64,000 nucleotides of DNA from Bacteroidia bacterium (GCA_020051175.1 JAGVJJ010000040.1:86175-150174), one strand, 5' to 3'; positions 26,305-35,577 are shown, counted from the first letter of the stretch. Notes: generated from the sequence alone by a model not told the origin. Program-made: numbers and translations.

Positions 26305-28906
26305 ACTGCCCGTTCCGGATCAGATAAATGGGGTTGTTTGCTCCGGCCCACAGAAATTCATTCGTTCTGAAATTCCATCTCACAAGCGAAATGTCCATCC
26401 CGTCCTTCGAGTTTTCGGCATCACCGTTTTGTCCGAGCTCTTTTATTACTTTTTCACGTAAAGTATGTAATATTTCAGCCGGAGTGAGGGAGTCATTGTT
26501 TTTAATAATCTCATTCAGAAACGACATGCCCAGCATACTCATTACTGCTCCCGGAACACCATGCCCGGTGCAATCGGCTGCAGCCAGGTACCAGTGCATA
26601 TTTTCTTTTGCCGGTTTTTGCGGATCGTTAAATTTGCTATGGGCCCAGTAAAAATCACCACTTACAATGTCTTTAGGCATAAACAGCAGCATATACTCCG
26701 GTATATAATCTTCGAAATACTCCCGTTTTATGAGCATGGCGTACTGTATGCGTTTTGCGTAATGGATGCTGTCCAGAATGTCCTTGTTTTTTTCCTCTAC
26801 TATTTTTTTCTGTTCTTCAGCAATTTGCCTTTGCTCACTGATAAGTTCATTTGCCTTTTGTATTTTTTCTTTTTCTTCCCTTATGGTGTTGGTGGCACGT
26901 ACAATTTTAGTTTTCAGTTTGTTTTTTTGTGCTATCAGTCGTCTGTTGTTCCATCTTACAATCAGTACAACTCCTGAAACCATTACAATTATATAAAGTA
27001 GGTACATCCACCAGGTGCGCCACCATGGAGGAAGGACTTTAAAAGTATAGGTAATGGGGTCGCTCCATACACCAAAAGGGCTTTGAGCTCTTAATTTAAA
27101 TGTGTATGTGCCTTCCCACAAATTATTGAACTCAGCACTGGTTTTATCGCTCAGCGGGCTCCAGTCTTTATCCATACCAACAAGCATGTATTGATATTTC
27201 ACAAGATACGGGCGGGCAGGCTCTATAGCCACAAATTCAAATCCAATATGATTGTTAGTGTATGGGAGAATTAAATTTTCAGGTACTGGATAAAACTTGG
27301 TAATACTGTCAAATCTGATATCGCCAAATTTGTTTTTTAATTCTTCCCGTGCATGATCGCTTAGCAATTTTCCATAAGTCATTATTTCCTGCTGTGATTT
27401 TGTTGTGCTGTCTTTTTCAGAACTCAGGGAATAAAAGCAAATATTTGTCCCATTTATTTTTATGTTTTTGAAAACTATTGTAAGCGGGGCCAGGTTTTTG
27501 TTTACTGCACTGTAGTCAAAACGCACCAAACCTGTTTTGTCCGCACCTGTGGCAATCCAGGTAATTCCCTTGCTGTCGCAGAACATAGTGTTTTGTCCTG
27601 AGTTTACATCTTTGACAGGATAGCCCGTTGCTGAGTTATAAATTTCTATACTTGGAATATAGTTTTTCAACTCTTCGCTGGGCAAGGAATTTTGAGCCGG
27701 TATATTCCGCAGTTCATTGTTAACCGCCAGCGTTGTCGTAAGGTATTTCAGAACAGCGATGCCAAAGTTTGTTCCTATGATTATATTATCTTGTTTATCA
27801 ATAATAATTTGGGTAACCGAATTGTCCGGCAATCCATTTACGGTGGTATAGTTCGTGAAAGTTCTTCCATCGAAGCGGGATATGCCTCCACCATCCGTGC
27901 CGAACCAAATATTTCCCATTTTGTCTTCTGTGATGCTTAGCACAGTATTATGTGCCAAACCCTCTGCGGTAGTGAAGTTCGTAAAGGATTTTCCATTGTA
28001 GCGCGATACGCCTCCACCATTGGTGCCAAACCAAAGATTGCCCGCCCTGTCTACCAAAATGCTAATTACTTTATTGTTCGCCAATCCCTGTGTGGTGGTA
28101 TAGTTAGTAAAGGATTTAACGAGTTTTTCGGTTTTTCTGTTTTGACTGCCAGTTTCTTCAACCCGGTTTCCATTGTAGCGTAACGCGCCTCCGCCATAAG
28201 TCCCGAACCAGATATCTCCCGAATTATCTTCTGCAATACACCTTACTACGTTATTCGACAGCCCTTGGGCCGTAGTGTAGTTCGTAAAGGATTTTCCGTC
28301 AAAGAGCGATACGCCTTCCGATGTTCCGAACCAAAGATTCCCGGTTTTATCTTCCGTGATGCACATCACAAAATTATCCACTAACCCCTGCGCAGTGGTA
28401 TAGTTCGTAAAGGATTTTTTCACATTTTTTTTATCTTTTCTATTCTCCGCGCTAGCGATTGCCTCGCAATTATCACCGTAGCACGACAAGCCTCCACTGG
28501 TACCGAACCAGAGATTTCCGCGTTTATCTTCCGTGATGCTCAGTACAATATTACTTGCCAGGCCTTGCAGGGTGGTATAGTTCATAAAGGAATTTCCATC
28601 GTAACGCGACAGGCCTCCCCCATTGGTACCAAACCATAGGTTTCCTGTCTTATCTTCTGTGATGCTGTGTACACTGTTATTCGCAAGCCCCTGCACAGCG
28701 GTATAGTTACTAAAGTATTTCCCATCGTAACGTGATAGGCCTTCTTTTGTGCCGAACCAGAGATTTCCAGTTTTATCTTCCAGCATGCTTACGACAATAT
28801 TGTCAACTAACCCCTGAGCGGTTGTATAGTTCGTAAAGGACTTCCCGTCATAGCGCGATAGGCCTTCTTTCGTACCGAACCAGAGATTTCCTGTTTCATC
28901 CACCAT
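26291..28906 (-). CDS. Middle part of the sensor: propeller, Y_Y_Y, membrane span and SpoIIE start
   Basis: 871 residues. From about 5-387, nine copies of a 41-42-residue repeat with the pattern G-N-L-W-F-G-T...(L/V)-S-R-Y-D-G...F-T-N-Y-T-T...G-L make up most of two beta-propellers (reg_prop). A Y_Y_Y ligand-binding domain follows (about 540-630, ending before W-R-T-W-W), then one membrane span (about 635-655), a coiled coil (about 665-720) and the start of a SpoIIE/PP2C phosphatase (G-D-F-Y-W, then D-C-T-G-H-G-V-P-G-A). Such proteins sense periplasmic glycans or other ligands and signal by dephosphorylating an anti-sigma antagonist. It is cut off from its N-terminus at a run of nine C (plus strand) and from its end at the A-tract. 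Confidence 0.85.
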   Translation of the reverse strand: MVDETGNLWFGTKEGLSRYDGKSFTNYTTAQGLVDNIVVSMLEDKTGNLWFGTKEGLSRYDGKYFSNYTAVQGLANNSVHSITEDKTGNLWFGTNGGGLSRYDGNSFMNYTTLQGLASNIVLSITEDKRGNLWFGTSGGLSCYGDNCEAIASAENRKDKKNVKKSFTNYTTAQGLVDNFVMCITEDKTGNLWFGTSEGVSLFDGKSFTNYTTAQGLSNNVVRCIAEDNSGDIWFGTYGGGALRYNGNRVEETGSQNRKTEKLVKSFTNYTTTQGLANNKVISILVDRAGNLWFGTNGGGVSRYNGKSFTNFTTAEGLAHNTVLSITEDKMGNIWFGTDGGGISRFDGRTFTNYTTVNGLPDNSVTQIIIDKQDNIIIGTNFGIAVLKYLTTTLAVNNELRNIPAQNSLPSEELKNYIPSIEIYNSATGYPVKDVNSGQNTMFCDSKGITWIATGADKTGLVRFDYSAVNKNLAPLTIVFKNIKINGTNICFYSLSSEKDSTTKSQQEIMTYGKLLSDHAREELKNKFGDIRFDSITKFYPVPENLILPYTNNHIGFEFVAIEPARPYLVKYQYMLVGMDKDWSPLSDKTSAEFNNLWEGTYTFKLRAQSPFGVWSDPITYTFKVLPPWWRTWWMYLLYIIVMVSGVVLIVRWNNRRLIAQKNKLKTKIVRATNTIREEKEKIQKANELISEQRQIAEEQKKIVEEKNKDILDSIHYAKRIQYAMLIKREYFEDYIPEYMLLFMPKDIVSGDFYWAHSKFNDPQKPAKENMHWYLAAADCTGHGVPGAVMSMLGMSFLNEIIKNNDSLTPAEILHTLREKVIKELGQNGDAENSKDGMDISLVRWNFRTNEFLWAGANNPIYLIRNGQFEKN

Positions 28907-29391
28907 GCTGCTTAGTACAATATTGTTAATTAACCCCTGAGCGGTGGTATAATTCGTAAAGGTTTTACCATCGTAGCGGGATACCCCCCCCCAGACGTGC
29001 CGAGCCAGAAATTCCCTGTTTTATCTTCTGTGATACTTAATATAATATTGCTTGCGAGCCCCTGTGCAGTGGTGTAATTTGTAAAGGATTTTCCATCGTA
29101 GCGTGATAAGCCTCCGCCATACGTACCGATCCAGACATTTCCCGTTTTATCTTCCGCAATGGCCCATACAGTATTGTTTGGCAGACCCTGTGAAGTTGTA
29201 TAGTTTGTAAAGGATCTCCCATCGAAACGTGATACGCCTTCTCTTGTGCCGAACCAAAGGTCTCCCCTTTTATCTTCCAAAATGCATTGTACAATATTAT
29301 TAACCAGCCCCTGAGCGGTGGTATAGTTCGTAAAGGATTGCCCATCATAACGCGATACGCCACCACCATTTGTGCCGAACCAGAGATTCCC
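27748..29391 (-). repeat. Thirteen tandem propeller repeats (123-126 bp unit)
   Basis: The repeats code for 41-42 residues each and are similar at DNA level too, for example the recurring words GTAAAGGATTTTCCATCG and CCGAACCAGAG on the plus strand. Two of the thirteen (the 8th and 10th) carry a homologous 18-20-residue charged insertion (N-R-K-D-K-K and N-R-K-T-E-K) at the same place. The last repeat is degenerate. The first frameshift lies in the fourth repeat. Confidence 0.8.
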
Positions 29392-29688
29392 TTTACTGTC
29401 GAATAAGCCGTTTTTATGCCCGAGGGAAATTGCGTCCATAGCCAATCCGTGATCAGTAGTGTAGTTTTGCATTATCGAATAGATATCAGCAGACTTGGTT
29501 TCGGGCGGCTGGAGTTTAATTTTTTTCTGTCCAGATTTGGTTTTAATAAGGTAACTTCCTCCTGTAGTTTTTGGGACTGGGATTACTCTGGGCGGGGGAA
29601 CGTCTTTTAGATTAATGGTTGTTTGTGCACAGCAAACTCCCAAAGAATAAAATGCTAGAAAAAGAAATATTTTTTTTACGTTGTGCAT
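28930..29688 (-). CDS. N-terminal part of the propeller sensor gene (frameshifted)
   Basis: 252 residues. A signal peptide (residues 1-21, ending C-C-A-Q) is followed by a Pro-rich linker and four propeller repeats from about residue 99 (N-L-W-F-G-T-N-G-G-G and variants). After S-G-G-G the reading frame goes astray at a run of nine G (minus strand, plus-strand 28984-28992), ending in residues that do not match the repeat. With one more G, or two fewer, the frame reads S-G-G-G-V-S-R-Y-D-G and runs directly into the next segment. So this is not a separate gene but the beginning of one protein of about 1230 residues. A long inverted repeat lies 22 bp upstream. Confidence 0.8.
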   Translation of the reverse strand: MHNVKKIFLFLAFYSLGVCCAQTTINLKDVPPPRVIPVPKTTGGSYLIKTKSGQKKIKLQPPETKSADIYSIMQNYTTDHGLAMDAISLGHKNGLFDSKGNLWFGTNGGGVSRYDGQSFTNYTTAQGLVNNIVQCILEDKRGDLWFGTREGVSRFDGRSFTNYTTSQGLPNNTVWAIAEDKTGNVWIGTYGGGLSRYDGKSFTNYTTAQGLASNIILSITEDKTGNFWLGTSGGGYPATMVKPLRIIPPLRG

Positions 29689-29710
29689 ACTGTTTTTATA
29701 TAGTTCGCTT

Positions 29711-29749
29711 TGGATGATATGTGTATTCCCATAATACGCATATCATCCA
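29711..29749. repeat. 39-bp near-perfect inverted repeat upstream of the sensor gene
   Basis: TGGATGATATG...CATATCATCCA arms of 11 bp, one mismatch, then GTATT/AATAC arms of 5 bp around a 5-base loop. No T-tract follows on either strand. Its place before the sensor gene's start suggests an operator or an RNA leader structure. Confidence 0.7.
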
Positions 29750-29879
29750 TTTACTCAAGGTTTAAGCTTTACTTGCTTGGTGCTCAATCCAATCTTTTAT
29801 TTGATATATCAGGAAAAGATAAAAGTATAAAAAAAGCCAAAGATTGCAATAAAAAAAGACTGTTTGTTTCGTCCCTTAG

Positions 29880-31362
29880 TATGTAACTGGAGTTTCCCCC
29901 AAAAATTAGTAGAAAGGGAAAATAGAAAGTTGAAAATCTTGTGGTGGCTTATCAATAAGTATCTTACCAATACCGGTAGATGTTCTTTTTAGAAGATTGT
30001 AAATACCATCAGCCATAGCATAATTGAAGAAATTGGGTATTCCAAAAAATCTTTTGGAGAGGATAAATATTTTTTCTACCATAATTTTTAATTTAAGATT
30101 AACACCCATGTAAATACTGGTAAAATAGGTAATGGCATTAACAAAAGCAATCATGTTTCTTAAGCTGTTATAACTTCTGACACGAATATCTTCAGTATTG
30201 TATGACTGTTTAATATATCGGTAGCATTCATCGCATTTCCAACGTGTAAGATAACACTCAACCACTTTCCAGATAGTTAATGGATTGGACACATCTATTT
30301 GTTTATTGGTTATTAGCACAGTAGGTATTTCTCCCCAACCTTCAACGATTACCGCTTGTAACCATTTATCGGCATATTCAGGCAGGCTTACAGTTACAGT
30401 GCTGTATGTGATAGTTTGGGCAAGCTCTTTTCCATCATGAATACGTACAATCCGGGAATGATATTTTTTACCAGAATGATTGAATAAGCGCTCTGCTGCC
30501 ACCTGGCGGTTAATATTGCCACCGAAATGTAAAAATCTGTTTGCCTTCAATCTGGTTACAAATGTTAATTCATTATCTATAAAGTGTTTTATAATATGTT
30601 TATTGTCGCCTTCTCTATCAATTGCCCAAATGCCATTTGTTCCTATCACAGAGGCCACTTTTGTGATTATTTCCTTGAGTTTAGAGGTGTTGTTTTCTAC
30701 TTGTCCCTTAGCTGTAGAATATAGCTCACAATGTAGTGGGACTATTTTATTGTGTTCCAGATTGGCTGCAGTTACCTGGCATAAATGATATCCACGGGAG
30801 GCAGTCTTTTTATCACCATCATACAAATCACACAGATGCTCCATAACCTTTGCATAGGGCTTATTTATATCACCAGGGTCAATTGCGATAATCATATCAT
30901 GGGTAATGTGCCGAGCACCCAAGCGAAGTATCTCGGCATTGATAAAATCTGAAAAATCGGTGTCATCTAAATTACGGCTTAACCTATTTTCTGTCTTTAT
31001 CAGCTTTATTGGCTCCTGCAAAGAGCGGCTGATTTCACTCAGCTTTACATCCTTACTTGCCTGAATGCCATAAAGCATCTCCCTGAAAAATTTTTTCTTA
31101 GTTTTTGACAATCCTTGTGATAAGATTCCCGAAAATTTATTTACTTGCGCTTTGAAACGATTAATAGTCGTTGAGTTTGCGTCCATATGTGTTCTTAAGT
31201 CTTTGCTAAAACTAAGTTCTGCATTTTGGACGCAACTTTTTTGGGGAAACTTGTTTTTGGTCAAAAAAATACACTCTGACAAATAAGAAACATCTATTTT
31301 ACTTATCCTAGTGGGACACTAAGGAATCAAATCTTAATTTTTGGGGAAACTCCAGTATGTAA
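29880..31362 (-). mobile_element. IS4-type insertion sequence with target duplication
   Basis: The element (29887-31355, 1469 bp) has imperfect terminal inverted repeats of about 22 bp: the left end CTGGAGTTTCCCCCAAAAATTA and the right end in inverse orientation, which has one C fewer. Direct repeats TATGTAA flank it at 29880-29886 and 31356-31362 (7 bp; 5 bp if the terminal A/T pair is counted in the element). It carries one transposase gene. Both ends and the gene are intact, so the copy looks recent. It lies between the sensor gene and the pseudouridine synthase promoter. Confidence 0.88.
29906..31186 (-). CDS. IS4-family transposase
   Basis: 426 residues from the ATG at 31186 (a TTG start 32 codons earlier would add an unusual N-terminus). 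The DDE catalytic residues can be placed: D in A-I-D-P-G-D (about 113-118), D in W-A-I-D-R-E-G-D (about 202-209), and E in the Y-L-T-R-W-K-C-D-E-C-Y-R-Y-I-K-Q segment (about 323-338), which is the Y-(2)-R-(3)-E-(6)-K signature of the IS4 family. No frameshift or internal stop is present, so it should be active. Confidence 0.9.
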   Translation of the reverse strand: MDANSTTINRFKAQVNKFSGILSQGLSKTKKKFFREMLYGIQASKDVKLSEISRSLQEPIKLIKTENRLSRNLDDTDFSDFINAEILRLGARHITHDMIIAIDPGDINKPYAKVMEHLCDLYDGDKKTASRGYHLCQVTAANLEHNKIVPLHCELYSTAKGQVENNTSKLKEIITKVASVIGTNGIWAIDREGDNKHIIKHFIDNELTFVTRLKANRFLHFGGNINRQVAAERLFNHSGKKYHSRIVRIHDGKELAQTITYSTVTVSLPEYADKWLQAVIVEGWGEIPTVLITNKQIDVSNPLTIWKVVECYLTRWKCDECYRYIKQSYNTEDIRVRSYNSLRNMIAFVNAITYFTSIYMGVNLKLKIMVEKIFILSKRFFGIPNFFNYAMADGIYNLLKRTSTGIGKILIDKPPQDFQLSIFPFY

Positions 31363-31394
31363 GTTATTATAGGCTTTAAGTCCATCCGTTTTCG

Positions 31395-31402
31395 TACCTT
31401 TG
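31395..31402 (+). promoter_or_regulatory. -7 box of the pseudouridine synthase gene
   Basis: TACCTTTG matches TAnnTTTG and lies 16 bp before the ATG. The -33 region is unclear (CTTTA near 31374-31378). The insertion sequence ends only 33-40 bp upstream, so it has replaced or moved the original upstream region. Confidence 0.55.
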
Positions 31403-31417
31403 CAAAAAAAATCCAAA

Positions 31418-32656
31418 ATGGCCAAAGAATTTAAACGCAGCGGAAACAGAGATAATAAGGGAAACAAGCCTTTCAGAAAAAAGGAGGGAGGAGATGACAA
31501 GAAGAAATCTTATTCTGGCAGGACTGAAGAAGGTAAAAGCGCTTCAGAAGATACAAAGCCCCGTAAATCAGCTTCAAAACGTGAGCAAAAGCCGGTTTTT
31601 GAGCGTTTTCGCGATGATTCAAAGCCATCTGAGTTCGGGTCGGGCAAAAGCCGCAGAACAAGCTCGGAAACTACAAAAGAGCGTTCCGGAAAGCCGGGTT
31701 TCAAAAAGGATGGCTGGAGCAAAGACAAAAAGGCACCATTTGGATTTAAAGGTAAAAGAAAACCCTTTGAGAAAGGTAAATTTTCAGATAAACCGGATTA
31801 TAAGCGCAAGAGCGAGGCTAACCCATATGATTTGGATGAATCGGACTTTGAGCACGGTACCGTAGCGGACGAATTTCGTAAGTCACCAAAAGGGGATAAA
31901 AGCAAAAAGCGCCCTTCAGCCGGAAAATCGGAGGATGGGCTTGTACGTTTAAATAAATATATTGCCAATGCCGGTATCTGTTCCCGCAGGGAGGCAGATG
32001 ACCTTATTGCATCAGGAGTAGTGCAGGTAAATGGTAAAACCATTACAGAGATGGGCTATAAGGTAAAGCCTACAGATATTATTAAGTATGGTGGACAAAC
32101 GCTTCGTAAAGAGCGAATGGTATACCTTATCCTGAACAAGCCAAAAGATTATATTACCACTGTAGACGATCCGCAGGAACGCAGAACCGTGCTGGAGCTG
32201 ATTCATGGTGCCTGCAAAGAACGTGTATACCCTGTGGGCCGTCTCGACAGAGCAACTACGGGACTTTTAATGTTTACCAACGATGGAGAGCTTACCAAAA
32301 AGCTGACACACCCCCGTTACGGTGTGCGTAAAATATACCATGTAGAGCTGGATAAGCCATTGAAGCGTGCCGATATGGATAAGATCGCAGCAGGAATAGA
32401 GCTGGAGGATGGACTTATCAAAGTGGATGAAATTACTTATGTAGGCGATGGAACGGATAAAGCGCAGGTGGGAGTGGAGCTGCACTCTGGTAAAAACCGC
32501 ATCGTGCGAAGGATTTTTGAATCTGCCGGCTACAATGTACGTAAGCTGGACCGCGTTATGTTTGGTCCTCTTACCAAGAAAGATTTGCCGCGCGGGCGCT
32601 GGCGCTTCTTAACAGAAGCAGAACTGGGAATGCTTAAAATGATAAGCGCAGGATAG
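31418..32656 (+). CDS. RsuA/RluB-family pseudouridine synthase with long basic N-terminus
   Basis: Isomerises uridine to pseudouridine in ribosomal RNA. The ATG at 31418 gives 412 residues. Residues 1-170 are low-complexity, Lys/Arg/Ser/Gly-rich and predicted disordered. Then an S4 RNA-binding domain (L-N-K-Y-I-A-N-A-G-I-C-S-R-R-E-A, about 178-193) and the catalytic domain with G-R-L-D-R-A-T-T-G-L-L (about 278-288), where the D is the nucleophile. The order and length of S4 plus catalytic domains fit RluB/RluE/RluF/RsuA; the exact rRNA position cannot be told. The basic tail is typical for Bacteroidota versions and may help RNA binding. Confidence 0.88.
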   Translation: MAKEFKRSGNRDNKGNKPFRKKEGGDDKKKSYSGRTEEGKSASEDTKPRKSASKREQKPVFERFRDDSKPSEFGSGKSRRTSSETTKERSGKPGFKKDGWSKDKKAPFGFKGKRKPFEKGKFSDKPDYKRKSEANPYDLDESDFEHGTVADEFRKSPKGDKSKKRPSAGKSEDGLVRLNKYIANAGICSRREADDLIASGVVQVNGKTITEMGYKVKPTDIIKYGGQTLRKERMVYLILNKPKDYITTVDDPQERRTVLELIHGACKERVYPVGRLDRATTGLLMFTNDGELTKKLTHPRYGVRKIYHVELDKPLKRADMDKIAAGIELEDGLIKVDEITYVGDGTDKAQVGVELHSGKNRIVRRIFESAGYNVRKLDRVMFGPLTKKDLPRGRWRFLTEAELGMLKMISAG

Positions 32657-32725
32657 TTTGGTAATCTTTACGTCTCTCAAAAGCATATCGTACATTCAGT
32701 TATAGTAATAAACGCTGTGAACCTG

Positions 32726-32742
32726 CCTGCCGGCCCGGCAGG
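32726..32742. repeat. GC-rich palindrome
   Basis: CCTGCCG and CGGCAGG around a 3-base loop, inside a longer region of mirror-like CCTGCC words. It lies in the gap before the AsmA-like gene and stands out from the AT-rich surroundings. It may be a REP-like element; no T-tract follows. Confidence 0.5.
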
Positions 32743-32853
32743 TCTGTGGCAAAAACCTCACGTATTATACTAAACTTATTCACTTTACGTTATTGATAAT
32801 ATCCTTTTTACACGGACAAAGTACGCTGTTTTTTTTCTAAACTTTGTTGTGTA

Positions 32854-35529
32854 ATGAGTCTCCCGATGGATAACGAAACAGTTGCAGTACCCAATACACC
32901 ACCGCAAAAAAAATCACCGCGGTTTTTCCGTATTTTATTCCGATTCCTTGTTTTTATTTTCTCTTTTTTTATTCTGGCTATAGCTGCTGGTTTCATCATT
33001 GGTTATTATTACCAGGATGAGGTGAAGAATTATGTAGTGGGCGAACTGAACAAACAGCTGAATACCCAGGTGCTGGTGGACGGGAAAGATATTGATTTTA
33101 CTGTAATTAAAAATTTTCCTTATGCCTCTGTTGATTTTAAAAATGTAAAGGCGCTGGATGCTGTAGACAAGAAAAACAGGGATACTTTATTTAAAGCGGG
33201 AATCATTTCCTTCCAATTCAATATTATGGACGTTTTCCATAAAAAATATGAAGTAAAAAAAATATATGCCGATAAGGTCCGGTTGAATATCTGGATTGAC
33301 AAAAACGGGAATGATAATTTTCATTTCTGGAAAGCTTCAGATAGTTCTGGAACCAACTCATTCAACTTTGCGCTGAAAAAAATTGTTCTGAGCAACTTTG
33401 CTGTTGTATATAAAAACCATAAAACTCACCAGCTGGTGGATGTGATAGTTAACAAAAGTACCAGCTCGGGAAAATTTTCGAATGAGAAGTACCTGATGCA
33501 GACCAGCAGCGACCTCCTGATAAACGATTTAAAAATTGAAAAAACAAATTACCTGAGCAAAAAGCACATTGTTGCAGAGCTGGAACTGGACGTAGACAGG
33601 GCCACAGCTGCCTATAAGCTGAAAAACAGTAAAATAAAAGTAGAAAACCTCCTGTTTGAGGTTGTTGGTAACGTAATCGGTTCAGGTAATGAATCGGTTG
33701 TAAACCTTGGGATTAAAGGAAAAGAAATGGACATAAAGTCGGTGCTTTCACTTATTCCTGCCGATTACAAAAATAAAATAAACGATTACGAAAGCTCCGG
33801 TGAATTTTACTTTGATGCTGTTGTAGGAGGCACGGTGTCTAAAAACAAGCTGCCAAGAGTAAAAGCCGATTTTGGAATAAAAAATGCCGACATAACACAG
33901 ATTAAAAATAACATTTCACTGCACCGCGTGAATTTAACAGGCCGCTATTCGAGCGGAAACAGTGCTGTTGCAGAAGACTCATTCCTGGAATTAAAATCTT
34001 TTTCTGCTACCGTGGGTGACGGAACCGTAACAGGAGAGCTGCTTTTAAAGGGTTTGCAAAACCCGGATGTTTCGGCCAGGGTAAAAGGCGAAATAAGCCT
34101 GGCACAGCTACAGGACTTTATTAAACTGGATACTATTCAGGAAATTTCGGGCATGCTTAAGGTAGATGCATCAATGACTGGTAATGCCAAAGCATTTGAT
34201 GAAGGCGATTATCAAAGCATTACCACAACGGGGAATATTGTAGTGGAAAACATGCAGGTGAAAATAAAAAACAATACGCTTGATTTTAGTAATATTAACG
34301 GAGACTTCACATTTGACAACAACGATCTGGCGATTAATAATTTTTCAGGAAATGTATCGAAAAGCGATTTTGAACTAAAGGGCTTCTTGCGTAACTGTAT
34401 TGGTTTTGCATTAAGGGAAAATCAGGATGTAACTGTGGAGGCTGCTCTCTACTCAAAAAACATAGATTTGAATGAATTGCTTGCAAATAAAGAAGAAGAT
34501 AAAGCCTCGCAAAGCAAATACAAACTTAAGTTTTCGGAGCACATCAATGTAAACCTGAATAGCCGGATTGAACATGTAGTGTTTCGTAAATTTGAGGCTT
34601 CGGCTTTGAAGGGGGTGATTAAAATGAAAGATAAAAAAATGTCGGTTGATTCATTGTTGTTTTCTACAATGAACGGAAAAGTTACCACAAGCGGTTTGAT
34701 TGATGGCAGTGATTCTACTAAGCTCCTGATTACGTGCTTTTCCGACATTCATAAAATAAACATCACTAAATTTTTTACAGCCTTCGAAAATTTCGGACAA
34801 ACAACAATTATGGATAAGAATATAAAAGGTGCTGTGAGCGCTAAAATTCAGTATGCCACCGTTTGTACGCCAGAGCTGGAAGTGGATTTAGATAAATTGT
34901 ATGCTGGTATTGACATGACTGTTGAGAATGGGGAATTGAACAATGTGGAAACATTGCGCAAGCTTTGGCGCTTTATCGATTTGAAGGAACTGGAAAATAT
35001 GCGTTTTTCTGCATTGCACAACCAGCTGGAAGTTAAGAACCGAGTGGTGACGATACCCAAAATGGAAATAAAATCAAATGTGATGAATTTTTATGCTTCG
35101 GGCACTCATACCTTTGAACATGCTATTAATTACCGCGTTAAGCTGTCGCTGAACGAACTGCTCGCAAAAAAGGTGCGAAAGCCAAAGCAGAAAGACTCGG
35201 AATTTGGGCCAGTTGAAGACGATGGGCTTGGACGAACAAATGTCTTTTTATTGATGACAGGTACGGCCTATGAACCCATTATAAAATACGATACAAAAGG
35301 TGCCATAGAAAATGTGAAGAATGACTTGAAGGTGGAGAAACAAAGCCTGAAAAAAATACTGAATGAAGAATTTGGTCTTTTTAAAAAGGATACTTCACTA
35401 AACAATGCTAACAAGGTAAAAAAGGAAACTCAGCAGAAAGTTATCATTAAATGGGAAGAGGCGGATGTAAAAGAAGAAGAGAAAAAAGAACTGAAAAAGC
35501 CGAAGAAGCCTGTAGAAGATGATTTTTAA
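32854..35529 (+). CDS. AsmA-family envelope protein
   Basis: 891 residues. One N-terminal membrane span (about residues 30-49) follows a short charged cytosolic start, and the rest is a large beta-rich periplasmic region. The first part after the span reads like the AsmA N-terminus (Y-Y-Q-D-E-V-K, L-N-T-Q-V-L-V-D, then I-K-N-F-P-Y-A-S-V-D-F, about residues 51-90). AsmA/TAM-like proteins help lipids or outer membrane proteins cross the envelope by forming a long hydrophobic groove. The last 60 residues are Lys/Glu-rich and probably unstructured. It is a single gene with a possible terminator after it. Confidence 0.8.
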   Translation: MSLPMDNETVAVPNTPPQKKSPRFFRILFRFLVFIFSFFILAIAAGFIIGYYYQDEVKNYVVGELNKQLNTQVLVDGKDIDFTVIKNFPYASVDFKNVKALDAVDKKNRDTLFKAGIISFQFNIMDVFHKKYEVKKIYADKVRLNIWIDKNGNDNFHFWKASDSSGTNSFNFALKKIVLSNFAVVYKNHKTHQLVDVIVNKSTSSGKFSNEKYLMQTSSDLLINDLKIEKTNYLSKKHIVAELELDVDRATAAYKLKNSKIKVENLLFEVVGNVIGSGNESVVNLGIKGKEMDIKSVLSLIPADYKNKINDYESSGEFYFDAVVGGTVSKNKLPRVKADFGIKNADITQIKNNISLHRVNLTGRYSSGNSAVAEDSFLELKSFSATVGDGTVTGELLLKGLQNPDVSARVKGEISLAQLQDFIKLDTIQEISGMLKVDASMTGNAKAFDEGDYQSITTTGNIVVENMQVKIKNNTLDFSNINGDFTFDNNDLAINNFSGNVSKSDFELKGFLRNCIGFALRENQDVTVEAALYSKNIDLNELLANKEEDKASQSKYKLKFSEHINVNLNSRIEHVVFRKFEASALKGVIKMKDKKMSVDSLLFSTMNGKVTTSGLIDGSDSTKLLITCFSDIHKINITKFFTAFENFGQTTIMDKNIKGAVSAKIQYATVCTPELEVDLDKLYAGIDMTVENGELNNVETLRKLWRFIDLKELENMRFSALHNQLEVKNRVVTIPKMEIKSNVMNFYASGTHTFEHAINYRVKLSLNELLAKKVRKPKQKDSEFGPVEDDGLGRTNVFLLMTGTAYEPIIKYDTKGAIENVKNDLKVEKQSLKKILNEEFGLFKKDTSLNNANKVKKETQQKVIIKWEEADVKEEEKKELKKPKKPVEDDF

Positions 35530-35550
35530 TTGTAAACGTTCTAATATTGT

Positions 35551-35577
35551 GATTCCGACCGATCGGAGGAATCTTTT
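35551..35577 (+). terminator. Possible terminator of the AsmA-like gene
   Basis: GATTCC and GGAATC arms with an inner CCGATCGG, followed by TTTT. It starts 22 bp after the stop codon. The T-tract is short, so this is uncertain. Confidence 0.45.
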
